Source: Breznakia pachnodae
GTDB lineage: Bacteria; Bacillota_I; Bacilli_A; Erysipelotrichales; Erysipelotrichaceae
Reading direction: 5' to 3'
Assembly (NCBI RefSeq): GCF_030814225.1
Contig: NZ_JAUSUR010000001.1
Span: 496,001-560,000, forward strand
Length of the DNA stretch: 64,000 nucleotides
Part shown: one piece after another, positions 34,738 to 42,230 of the stretch
Position numbering within the stretch: the first letter of the stretch is position 1
Layout: every line of letters starts with the position of its first letter
The notes under the pieces: generated by a model
The model's database searches: none
The model's input: only the letters and a program-made list of their open reading frames with translations
What the model was told of the DNA's origin: nothing
Position numbers and translations under genes: made by a program

Positions 34738-34851
34738 ATTAACCTCCAGTCACCACCTACACGTAGAGTTACTTCTTTCATTGAAGATTCCTCCACTTGT
34801 AGTTATGCAGTTTTCTACACAATACCTAAATATTGAATATAGTATTCACAA

Positions 34852-34896
34852 GAAGAAAAAGCTTAGTATGATTATATCTAAATCACACTAAGCTTT
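34852..34896 (-). terminator. Terminator after the nucleotidyltransferase gene
   Basis: Arms AAAGCTTAGTATGATT (34858-34873) and AATCACACTAAGCTTT (34881-34896) with one mismatch, then TTTTTCTT on the minus strand. Insulates the toxin locus from the upstream operon. Confidence 0.85.
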
Positions 34897-34899
34897 AAA

Positions 34900-35808
34900 T
34901 TAACTTCCATAGGAAGGATCTACTGCCTTTAATTCATTAAAGGTATCAATTTCAATAATGTCTCCTTCTTTTACAGGTTTAACTCTTACTTTATAGTTAT
35001 CAAGACATTCACGAAGGGCTACTTCATCCCAGTATTTTTCTTTTCCTCCTGGCATTAAATATACATCTTCAATGTCTTTTGACATCTTCTTTCCATCCTC
35101 AGCTGTCCAATACGAAATACCAAACATGTGGTGGCAGTTTTCTCCACCAACTGCTAGTTTTGAAATGTATCCTTTGGTTGTGTAGAAGCACCAGTCATCA
35201 GTGCGATCTACTTTCATTCCTAGATAGTTTGTTGAATACTCATACTTACGAATAATTTCAGGATTATATAAAACTAGATCCGATTCCAGTACATATGCAT
35301 TTTCCATCATATCTTTTAATAAGTATGCACTTCCAATATTATTTGCTTCATTGTAAGTAGGATTCTCAATGAACTTAAGCATTGGATACTTCTTTAATAA
35401 TAAATCAAATTGCTCACCTAAATATCCACGAACAATGGTAATGTCTTCAATACCTGCATCAATTACTGCATCTAACAGTGTATCAATGATTCGTTTTCCT
35501 TTTACCTGAATTAATGGTTTTGGTGTATTCAAAGTTACTGGTACCATTCTTGAACCAAATCCTGCAGCCATAAAGATTGCTCTTTTTACTTTGTAAGGTT
35601 CTAGAGCTTTATATCCTTCTTCACTTACTTCATAGTAACTGTTTCCTTTGGATACTAAATAGCCTGCTTCAACTAATTCTTTAATCGTACGATTAACAAC
35701 CCCTAAAGAAACATCAAGTAAATCTGCAAGTTCACGTTGTGAATGCTTTTTATCTTGATATCTTTCAATTCTAACTAATACTTCAAACTGATATTCGTTT
35801 AATTGCAT
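34900..35808 (-). CDS. Winged-helix plus LicC/PntC-like nucleotidyltransferase
   Basis: 302 residues in two parts. Residues 1-75: MarR/Lrp-like winged helix (QRELADLLDVSLGVVNRTIKELVEAGYL). Residues 76-302: nucleotidyltransferase with AIFMAAGFGSRMVPVTLNTPKPLIQV, ESDLVLYNP (metal Asp) and DEVALRECLDNY. This second part resembles LicC (phosphocholine) and PntC (2-aminoethylphosphonate) cytidylyltransferases. The gene ends an operon with an ABC importer of the iron/2-aminoethylphosphonate class, so the substrate may be the imported compound, activated for attachment to wall glycans. A LicD-type transferase is encoded at 49141. Substrate is inference; the fused DNA-binding domain suggests self-regulation. 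Confidence 0.72.
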   Translation of the reverse strand: MQLNEYQFEVLVRIERYQDKKHSQRELADLLDVSLGVVNRTIKELVEAGYLVSKGNSYYEVSEEGYKALEPYKVKRAIFMAAGFGSRMVPVTLNTPKPLIQVKGKRIIDTLLDAVIDAGIEDITIVRGYLGEQFDLLLKKYPMLKFIENPTYNEANNIGSAYLLKDMMENAYVLESDLVLYNPEIIRKYEYSTNYLGMKVDRTDDWCFYTTKGYISKLAVGGENCHHMFGISYWTAEDGKKMSKDIEDVYLMPGGKEKYWDEVALRECLDNYKVRVKPVKEGDIIEIDTFNELKAVDPSYGS

Positions 35809-35817
35809 ATGTTCCTC

Positions 35818-36807
35818 CTATTCCCATGCCTTCATTCTACATTTTTCTGATAAATCTAAATGCTCTTGTAGTAATTCAATTGTAAGTGGCTGTGAAAAAG
35901 TCTTTTCATTTCCTGATACACTACCCGATTCTACTTCTTCACCTTCATATAATGGCATTGGATAATTTTCCATAACATCATCACGTCCATCTTCAATGAT
36001 ACACTTTGCCATCGCTTTTGCCAACTCTGTTTTTTTCTCACTTCGTTTTACTACAGCAATTGATTCAGTAAGAGTGAAGTTTCCCTCTTCAGGATCAATA
36101 TAGTCAATAGGTAACCCCTCTGCCTTATCTGCAATCGCCTGATGACGCAATCCAAATCCAATTGCGACTTCACCAGCCCTTACTTTTTTCAAAGGTCCAG
36201 ATCCAGAACTTTCTAAATGAGGTCCTGCATTTTCCATCATTGCGGTTAGGATTTTCTCTGCTTCTTTTTCACCATACTCTTCAATTAACGCCTGTACTAA
36301 CAGCCATCCCGTACTTGAACCCGCCATATCCACAATAGATATATTATCTTTGTATTCTGGTTTTGCCAAGTCCTTTAATGAAGTAGGTCTTTCTAATCCA
36401 GCTTTTTCTAATTCTGTGGTATTTACTATAATGGTTCCTTCAATTGCTAATAAAGGAGTGCGATAAGATGGTACATCATCAATTGTCTGTTTATCAATAT
36501 CCAGATCAACAAACATGTCGTTTTCTTCTTGCGCACTATCAATATAGTAAGAACTCATGGTAATAAGATCTGCTTCTATATCAATTCCTTCACCTAATAG
36601 TTTACCACCTAATTCGTTTGTTCCATAGGTTTGCAGGATATATTGTCCTTTAAATCCATTTTTATCCAATACTTTTTGCATTGCTAACTGTGCTTCTTCA
36701 TCTGCATTTGTGTAAATAATTACTTGTTTACTTTCTTCTTTTTTACACCCACCAAGAAAAGCTACACAGAAACATGCAACTAGGAATAGTTTTGTTAGTT
36801 TAGACAT
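35818..36807 (-). CDS. ABC transporter substrate-binding lipoprotein (iron/phosphonate type)
   Basis: About 329 residues. Lipoprotein signal ending LVACFCVAFLGGC, so anchored outside the membrane. Periplasmic-binding-protein type 2 fold of the Fbp/PhnS family (VIIYTNADEEAQLAMQKVLDK, IEADLITMSSYYID, GYRTPLLAIEG-like strand, GSGPLKKVRAGEVAIGFGLRHQA). Start: ATG at 36805-36807 is preferred; an in-frame GTG 12 bases earlier sits next to the purine-rich AAAGAGA. Overlaps the permease gene. Imported ligand is either ferric ion or a phosphonate; the cytidylyltransferase-like gene downstream favours an organic phosphorus compound. Confidence 0.78.
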   Translation of the reverse strand: MSKLTKLFLVACFCVAFLGGCKKEESKQVIIYTNADEEAQLAMQKVLDKNGFKGQYILQTYGTNELGGKLLGEGIDIEADLITMSSYYIDSAQEENDMFVDLDIDKQTIDDVPSYRTPLLAIEGTIIVNTTELEKAGLERPTSLKDLAKPEYKDNISIVDMAGSSTGWLLVQALIEEYGEKEAEKILTAMMENAGPHLESSGSGPLKKVRAGEVAIGFGLRHQAIADKAEGLPIDYIDPEEGNFTLTESIAVVKRSEKKTELAKAMAKCIIEDGRDDVMENYPMPLYEGEEVESGSVSGNEKTFSQPLTIELLQEHLDLSEKCRMKAWE

Positions 36808-38431
36808 ATTTCTTTTCACTCTCTTTCTTTGTTAGATAATTCATAACAATTTTAATAATTACATTTGCAATAAAAATCAGAATTGATAATACAAAGATAT
36901 CTGTAAATTTAGCAAAATGTTGTAATTCCTTAATTTTCGTTGTAATAACACTTGTCTGTGCACCAACCAGGAAAATAATTGCACTAATTGTAACCATTGA
37001 GTTAATAAAGTAATATCCAAACATTTCAAATACGGTTGAAATTGAACAAGGAATCATAACTTTTCTCAGTGTTGCAAACCAACTGTCCCCTAATAGTCGA
37101 CCTGTTGTTTCCCAAGTTGAATTCATTTTCATAAACGCATTTTTAATCATTACATATGGTGTTGAAAAGAAATGGACAATATTACATATAATCAGAATCG
37201 TAAATGTATTCTGAATATTTGTTCCTTTAAATGCAAACATAAATCCTATCCCCAGTACCATACCTGGTAATGCATTGGTAAGTGTTGATACAAAATCAAT
37301 ACTCTTTGTAATAAACTTTGGCATTTTTCCTCTTGCTGTAATAATTGCAGCCACATAGCAGATAACCGTTCCAATTACTGCTGTGGCAAGTGCTACAATA
37401 AAGGAATTCTTAACTACATCAATTAAATTCGATGACTGGAAGGTTTCTATAAAGTGTTGGAATGTAAATGCTGTATTATATGGCCATTCTTTTACAAACG
37501 GCAAAATAAAGATAACTGCAAATACGGCAATAACTACAAATAAAATTAATGCAGAGAATACACTGCATATACGATCTTTAACTTTGTATATTGGTAGTGC
37601 AACTTCTGAAATCTTGTCATAACGAACGTTTAAACGTTCTATATAACTTACTACAAAGACAGCTACAATTGAAGGTATTAATAGTACCAATGCAATTACT
37701 GCTCCATTGTGAAAGTTTGGAATTGATCCAAGCATCTGATTGTATAAGGTACTGGCAATAACTTCATACTGTCCACCAATTGCAGCTGGAATACCAAAAT
37801 CAGTAAAACTTAAAAAGAAGGTCTGAATAAATGCAATTACTACTGTATATAACAGAGGACGAAAGATGGTATGAAAAAATCTTCTTCTTCCGTTATCTCC
37901 CATAATAATTGATACGACGAATTGTTTCTTATCAACATACTTCATTGTGTTTTTGATTAGAATAAATGCTATTGGTAATGTATAGATTACATAGCCAATT
38001 AATAATCCATTAAATCCATATAACTGAAATGGCTGAAAACCAAATAGTTTGGTAAATACTCCTTGTTTTCCAAATGTATAAATAATCGCAAAACCATAAG
38101 TAATGGTTGGCATCAGCATTGGCATAACGGCAATTATATTAATAGCTTTTTTAATCCATTTTGATACATGTGTATAGTGAATCACATAAGCTAAAAAGAA
38201 TGCAAGAGTTGTAGATATTAATGCACTCAAACTAGCAATCTTTAAACTATTTCCAAGTGAAATTAAAAACCGTTCTTTGGTAACAATCTTAATAATGTTA
38301 TTTATACTGATGACTCCGTTTGTCTGGATGGCACGAATCAGCACAAGTGCCAAAGGGTAAAACAAAAAGAAAGCAAAGAATGCAAATAACACAATATAGA
38401 TAAGTTTAAGTTCTCTGTTACTCTTAAGCAT
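36800..38431 (-). CDS. ABC transporter permease with two fused membrane domains
   Basis: About 543 residues, two BPD_transp_1 halves in one chain, as in FbpB and PhnU-type importers. About twelve hydrophobic segments; EAA-like loops around VSIIMGDNGRRRFFHTIFRPLL (first half) and ETTGRLLGDSWFATLRKVMIP (second half, split here). Start ATG at 38429-38431 has GGAG upstream and overlaps the ATPase stop by 8 bp; an in-frame TTG 12 bases earlier would leave that site inside the gene. Works with the flanking ATPase and lipoprotein. Confidence 0.85.
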   Translation of the reverse strand: MLKSNRELKLIYIVLFAFFAFFLFYPLALVLIRAIQTNGVISINNIIKIVTKERFLISLGNSLKIASLSALISTTLAFFLAYVIHYTHVSKWIKKAINIIAVMPMLMPTITYGFAIIYTFGKQGVFTKLFGFQPFQLYGFNGLLIGYVIYTLPIAFILIKNTMKYVDKKQFVVSIIMGDNGRRRFFHTIFRPLLYTVVIAFIQTFFLSFTDFGIPAAIGGQYEVIASTLYNQMLGSIPNFHNGAVIALVLLIPSIVAVFVVSYIERLNVRYDKISEVALPIYKVKDRICSVFSALILFVVIAVFAVIFILPFVKEWPYNTAFTFQHFIETFQSSNLIDVVKNSFIVALATAVIGTVICYVAAIITARGKMPKFITKSIDFVSTLTNALPGMVLGIGFMFAFKGTNIQNTFTILIICNIVHFFSTPYVMIKNAFMKMNSTWETTGRLLGDSWFATLRKVMIPCSISTVFEMFGYYFINSMVTISAIIFLVGAQTSVITTKIKELQHFAKFTDIFVLSILIFIANVIIKIVMNYLTKKESEKKYV

Positions 38432-39176
38432 GAGTATCTCCAAATAACTTCATGATATTATCTTTCTTAATATATAACTGATTTAAAATAAATGTTTTCA
38501 CAAACTCATCCTGAGGATGTTTAATAATATTTTCTGGTGTATCAAACTGAGCAATTTTACCTTTGTTTAAAATAAGAACTTTATCGGACATTGTAAGCGC
38601 CTCTTCAGGATCATGAGTAACGATTATCGTTGTAAGTTGAAATTCTCTTGAGATTGTCTTAATCGTTTCCTTAATTGATTCACGAATAACTCCATCAAGG
38701 GCACTTAATGGTTCATCCAATAATAATACTTTTGGTTTTAATGTTAGAGTACGTGCTAATGCTACCCTTTGTTTCTGACCTCCTGAAAGTTGATCAATAT
38801 CTTTATCCAAATGTTCTCTTAATTCTAGCAGATCAATTAATGAATCAACTTCTTCTTGAGTACAAACAGATGGATTGTTTCTCCAACCATATACAATATT
38901 ACGGTACGCACTTAAATGAGGAAATAATGCATAGTCCTGAAATACAATATTAAATCCTCTTTTTTCAATTGGTTCATTTGTAATATCTTTATTATCTAAG
39001 ATGATTTCTCCACCATCTAAATCAACAATTCCTAATAAACAATTCAGCAATGTTGTTTTCCCACTACCACTAGATCCTAATACAGATACTATTTCACCTT
39101 TTTCAATCGATAATGATAAATCATTTAACACTTTTTTGTTATCATACGATTTAATTACATTTTTTAAATTTAGCAT
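38424..39176 (-). CDS. ABC transporter ATP-binding protein
   Basis: 250 residues. Walker A GSSGSGKTT, Q-loop FQDYALFPHL, signature LSGGQKQRVALARTL, Walker B VLLLDEPLSALD, and switch histidine in VTHDPEEAL. PotA/FbpC-like length without a TOBE-type extension. Start: ATG at 39174-39176 with GGGAG six bases upstream; an in-frame TTG 30 bases earlier has no site. First gene of the four-gene operon. Confidence 0.9.
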   Translation of the reverse strand: MLNLKNVIKSYDNKKVLNDLSLSIEKGEIVSVLGSSGSGKTTLLNCLLGIVDLDGGEIILDNKDITNEPIEKRGFNIVFQDYALFPHLSAYRNIVYGWRNNPSVCTQEEVDSLIDLLELREHLDKDIDQLSGGQKQRVALARTLTLKPKVLLLDEPLSALDGVIRESIKETIKTISREFQLTTIIVTHDPEEALTMSDKVLILNKGKIAQFDTPENIIKHPQDEFVKTFILNQLYIKKDNIMKLFGDTHA

Positions 39177-39292
39177 AACACTCTCCCTGTTATCATTCTT
39201 TGACAATTTTATACCAATTTAGAACGAATTACAACAGTTTCTTATGTTTTAGTGTTCATATTCATTGTTTAACACCCTTACAAATGAACAAA

Positions 39293-39323
39293 AGCAGAAG
39301 TTATTTCTTCAATAACTTCTGCT
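39293..39323 (-). terminator. Terminator at the end of the LtaS-like gene
   Basis: Perfect 13-bp stem AGCAGAAGTTATT with AATAACTTCTGCT, loop TCTTC, then TTTTGTTC on the minus strand. The gene's stop codon lies within the stem. Confidence 0.85.
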
Positions 39324-40722
39324 TATATAACTTGGATTGCTTACGTAATTGCTGATCCATATAATCAAATCCATACTTTTCTAATAGTGTTTCTTGCTCT
39401 GAGAAAAGATTGACTCCCAGTCCTAACTGATTCGTATCCATTCTCACGCCCATACTGGCCAATGTCGTTGGAAACATATCAAAACTGGTAAATTGTCTGT
39501 CTTTCATCTTTTGTGCCTCCACAGGGCTATTTATAAATGAATTAAAGATTGTTCGTTCATAATTCTTATCATAGGTATCATTAATATACTCGGCAGCCAT
39601 ACTAAGATGATCTCCAGTTATAACAATTGTTGTATTCTCATAGAATGGTTGTTGTTGAATCCACTCTACAAATTCTCCTACCTGTTTGCAGTTACACGCT
39701 ATAATATTTGATAAACGCTCATCATATTGATCTTCACATTTATGACATTTATATCCATAAGGATGATGTGTATCCACTGTTAGCATTGTAAAGTTAAATG
39801 GTTTATCTTCCTTCGCCAATGCAGTTACTTCTTCTTTTGCGAATGCAAATAACTTTTCATCTTCATATCCCCAGAACTCTTTATAGTCTGCAGGAATTTT
39901 ACTATCTTTATAAGCACTCTTTAAATCAAAAATTTTATAATTTCCATGCTTTTTAAAATAGAACTCTCTTCCGCCAAAGATAGCATCAGAACCAATTAAA
40001 TATTCCTGATTGTATCCCTGATCTTCCAGTATATCTCCTAGTGCATATATCCCAGGAAAGAAATCCGTTTTATTAGAGAAACGTTTTTGACTGATTGGAA
40101 CCAGTAAGGGAATGCCTGCGCTTTGAGCCACAATTCCACCAGTTGTCCATCCAGTACCAGAAACGACCTTTGCTCCTCCCAATTGTTGATTATGAGAGAA
40201 GTTAATGTGTTCAAGTCCATAGGTAGAAAGTGGATAGATTAAATCATGTTTATGATTCCCCCCATTTTCTTTTGAAGTATATGTGGTCTCTAATGATTCA
40301 ACATAAATATAAATTAAATTACGTTTCTTTTCTGGAAATGTTAATTCCACACTTTTCGTATCTACATAATTATCTTCATAGAAATTACTTTTTCTAAACA
40401 AGTTAATTACAAACATAAATAAGCCTACTTCATGTGCTGCCAGTATTAATAAGATAATACCTGCTACAATTGCAATTATAGTAAAGTTCTCTGCATAGGT
40501 TTCAATTAATAGAGGAGCACAAAGGATAGCAGTAAAAATACAAGCTTTCACAAAACATTTTTTAATCCAGTCAAATATAAAATCTGTATTGGTACCTTCT
40601 AAAGGAACTTTTAAATGAAAGATAATCTGTTCGAAACAAGACAATCCAAAATAACTAAGCGCCCACTTTGCGGAAGTATACAATGTTGCAGATATTAATA
40701 TAATTAATATTCCAATAACCAT
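39301..40722 (-). CDS. LtaS-like phosphoglycerol transferase/sulfatase-family membrane protein
   Basis: 473 residues. Membrane part (about 1-125, several hydrophobic segments) followed by an extracellular alkaline-phosphatase/sulfatase domain: LIYIYVESLETTY (metal Glu), catalytic threonine in GTGWTTGGIVAQSAG, VDTHHPYG, and ITGDHLSMAAE. Enzymes of this fold move glycerol phosphate or phosphoethanolamine onto wall polymers. Start: ATG at 40720-40722 behind GGAG (40728-40731); the 30 codons upstream run into the hairpin terminator of the next gene and are not membrane-like. Shorter than LtaS (about 600), so an OpgB-like or phosphoethanolamine role is possible. Single-gene unit. Confidence 0.8.
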   Translation of the reverse strand: MVIGILIILISATLYTSAKWALSYFGLSCFEQIIFHLKVPLEGTNTDFIFDWIKKCFVKACIFTAILCAPLLIETYAENFTIIAIVAGIILLILAAHEVGLFMFVINLFRKSNFYEDNYVDTKSVELTFPEKKRNLIYIYVESLETTYTSKENGGNHKHDLIYPLSTYGLEHINFSHNQQLGGAKVVSGTGWTTGGIVAQSAGIPLLVPISQKRFSNKTDFFPGIYALGDILEDQGYNQEYLIGSDAIFGGREFYFKKHGNYKIFDLKSAYKDSKIPADYKEFWGYEDEKLFAFAKEEVTALAKEDKPFNFTMLTVDTHHPYGYKCHKCEDQYDERLSNIIACNCKQVGEFVEWIQQQPFYENTTIVITGDHLSMAAEYINDTYDKNYERTIFNSFINSPVEAQKMKDRQFTSFDMFPTTLASMGVRMDTNQLGLGVNLFSEQETLLEKYGFDYMDQQLRKQSKLYKQKLLKK

Positions 40723-40761
40723 AAGTTCTCCATTTCCATATCGTTTACAATAATACTTAAT

Positions 40762-40790
40762 ATTATACGAAAAAAGATGACATTCAACAA
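40762..40790 (-). promoter_or_regulatory. Promoter of the LtaS-like gene, twin of that at 46486
   Basis: -35 TTGTTG (40785-40790), 17 bp, -10 TATAAT (40762-40767) on the minus strand. 26 of 29 bases equal the promoter before the glycosyltransferase gene at 46486-46514, including TCTTTTTTCG next to the -10. Confidence 0.7.
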
Positions 40791-40817
40791 GTTCAACTTG
40801 CGAATATGTCATCTTTT
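40772..40817 (-). terminator. Terminator after the Ig-like/cadherin-like protein gene
   Basis: Perfect 12-bp arms AAAAGATGACAT (40772-40783) and ATGTCATCTTTT (40806-40817) with a 22-nt loop, then TTTTTT on the minus strand. The loop and 3' arm overlap the next promoter. Confidence 0.75.
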
Positions 40818-40823
40818 CAGTTA

Positions 40824-42221
40824 TTATTCTTTATTTATTTTAGGTCTGCTTGATGTAATCGACTTCTTCTTCATTAATAGTAATGCTACTAATAATCCAG
40901 CAGTCGCTACTCCCAATCCTATTGTTGAATATAATAAGATATTCTTCATATCTGCATCACTCTTTAGTGATTCATACTCTTCCTGAGTGATTGGTGCTGC
41001 TCCACTAAATGGTTGTAGGGTTTGTGATTCTGACTCATACTGATATAACCTCATTACATCATTTTCATCCATCAGATACACTAACTTATAGTTCTTGAAC
41101 TTTGTATTCTCAAATGCCCATCCTTCTAACTCGGTTTCTCCTACTGTTACCTTTCCAAATTTATACCCTTCCATCTTCTGCATCTCTTCTGGTATTGTGA
41201 TGATTGCATAGTTCTTTCCAAACAATGCTGTCGGAATATAAATTGAGGTTACTTCTTTTGTCTTCTCATCATAGATGTAATAGTTTCTTTCACCTTTTTC
41301 ATCTACCATATACAACAAGATTAATCCTGTACTTATTTTCTTTTGAGCTGTTACTTCATTTCCATCTATTGTTAGTTTGTATTCTTCGAATCCTTCTAAC
41401 TTTGGTGCTGATTTTAGTGTTAACACTCCAAGTTTACTATTTCCTAAATTCAAATATACTTCAGGTGTTTTTTCTACATAAGCATTGATTGTATATACTT
41501 TGCTTTGCTCCTTTGAAGTTACCGTTACTTCAATCTTATTTTCACCTTCTTTTAATTCTTTCTTTCCTGTTCCACTTACGCTTGCTGCTGCATCTGCTGC
41601 TGTCGCTTCCACTGTAAGTTCTTTTATATCATTTGTTAGTTCTACTGTATAGTTTGTTGTTCCTGCTGCAAACGCTGGTGACAACTCTCCTGATGATACA
41701 CTCAAAGATGCAAGATCTACATTTACTGTTTCCTCTTCCTCTTTGGTTGGATCTTCTGCTGTTTGATTATTGTCAGTAGCTCCACCACTATTTCCTCCTG
41801 ATGAGCCTCCTGAAGAACCTCCACTGCTTCCTCCTGATGATCCTCCACTGTTATTTGCTACTACGGATACAGATACACTTTGACTTCCTGTTACTGGCTC
41901 AAACGTGCTTGAATCACTTACATCGGTTGCAGTTACTGTTACTGTTGTTGTTCCTGCTCCTGATGGTGTTACCGTTACTGATTGTGTATTATCTTCTACC
42001 CAAACTGATGTAGTTGATAATGTTCCATTACTTACAGCTAAATCAAATCTACCTGTTACACTACCTCCCACACTTACGGTGAAGGAAGATCCTACGTTTA
42101 CCGATCCCGTAGATGCATATACGCTAAATCCAGCTGCTTGTATTGTCGTCGGTATAATCAGTGTCAATGACACTACTACTGCAATTGCTGCTACTGCTAT
42201 TCTTTTAATATTTTTCATCAT
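40824..42221 (-). CDS. Membrane-anchored protein with cadherin-like beta-sandwich
   Basis: 465 residues. Signal peptide (1-29, ending TIQAA). Residues 30-115 form an Ala/Ser/Val-rich beta-sandwich (VNVGSSFTVSVGGS, TTTVTVTATDVSD) resembling Ig-like or cohesin-type folds. A (GGSS)n linker follows, then a cadherin-like beta-sandwich (about 168-255: LASLSVSSGELSPAFAAGTTNYTVELT), a domain of unknown type (about 256-415), a hydrophobic segment (about 430-450) and a basic tail. No sorting motif. Nine bases after the dockerin-bearing glucosaminidase gene and co-transcribed, so it could be the membrane receptor of that enzyme. Cohesin identity is not established. Confidence 0.7.
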   Translation of the reverse strand: MMKNIKRIAVAAIAVVVSLTLIIPTTIQAAGFSVYASTGSVNVGSSFTVSVGGSVTGRFDLAVSNGTLSTTSVWVEDNTQSVTVTPSGAGTTTVTVTATDVSDSSTFEPVTGSQSVSVSVVANNSGGSSGGSSGGSSGGSSGGNSGGATDNNQTAEDPTKEEEETVNVDLASLSVSSGELSPAFAAGTTNYTVELTNDIKELTVEATAADAAASVSGTGKKELKEGENKIEVTVTSKEQSKVYTINAYVEKTPEVYLNLGNSKLGVLTLKSAPKLEGFEEYKLTIDGNEVTAQKKISTGLILLYMVDEKGERNYYIYDEKTKEVTSIYIPTALFGKNYAIITIPEEMQKMEGYKFGKVTVGETELEGWAFENTKFKNYKLVYLMDENDVMRLYQYESESQTLQPFSGAAPITQEEYESLKSDADMKNILLYSTIGLGVATAGLLVALLLMKKKSITSSRPKINKE

Positions 42222-42230
42222 TATCTCCCA

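Noticed and set aside
34685-34891. 68-codon plus-strand frame in the toxin-antitoxin region
   Set aside because: No ribosome binding site; it crosses the nucleotidyltransferase terminator, and the minus-strand peptide fits the RNA architecture better.
40723-40812. 30 additional N-terminal codons of the LtaS-like protein
   Set aside because: They overlap the upstream terminator and this gene's own promoter, and the Shine-Dalgarno supports ATG at 40722.
41770-41850. Simple-sequence tract as a mobile or phase-variable element
   Set aside because: It encodes a (GGSS)n protein linker with varied codons; no homopolymer tract likely to slip was seen.
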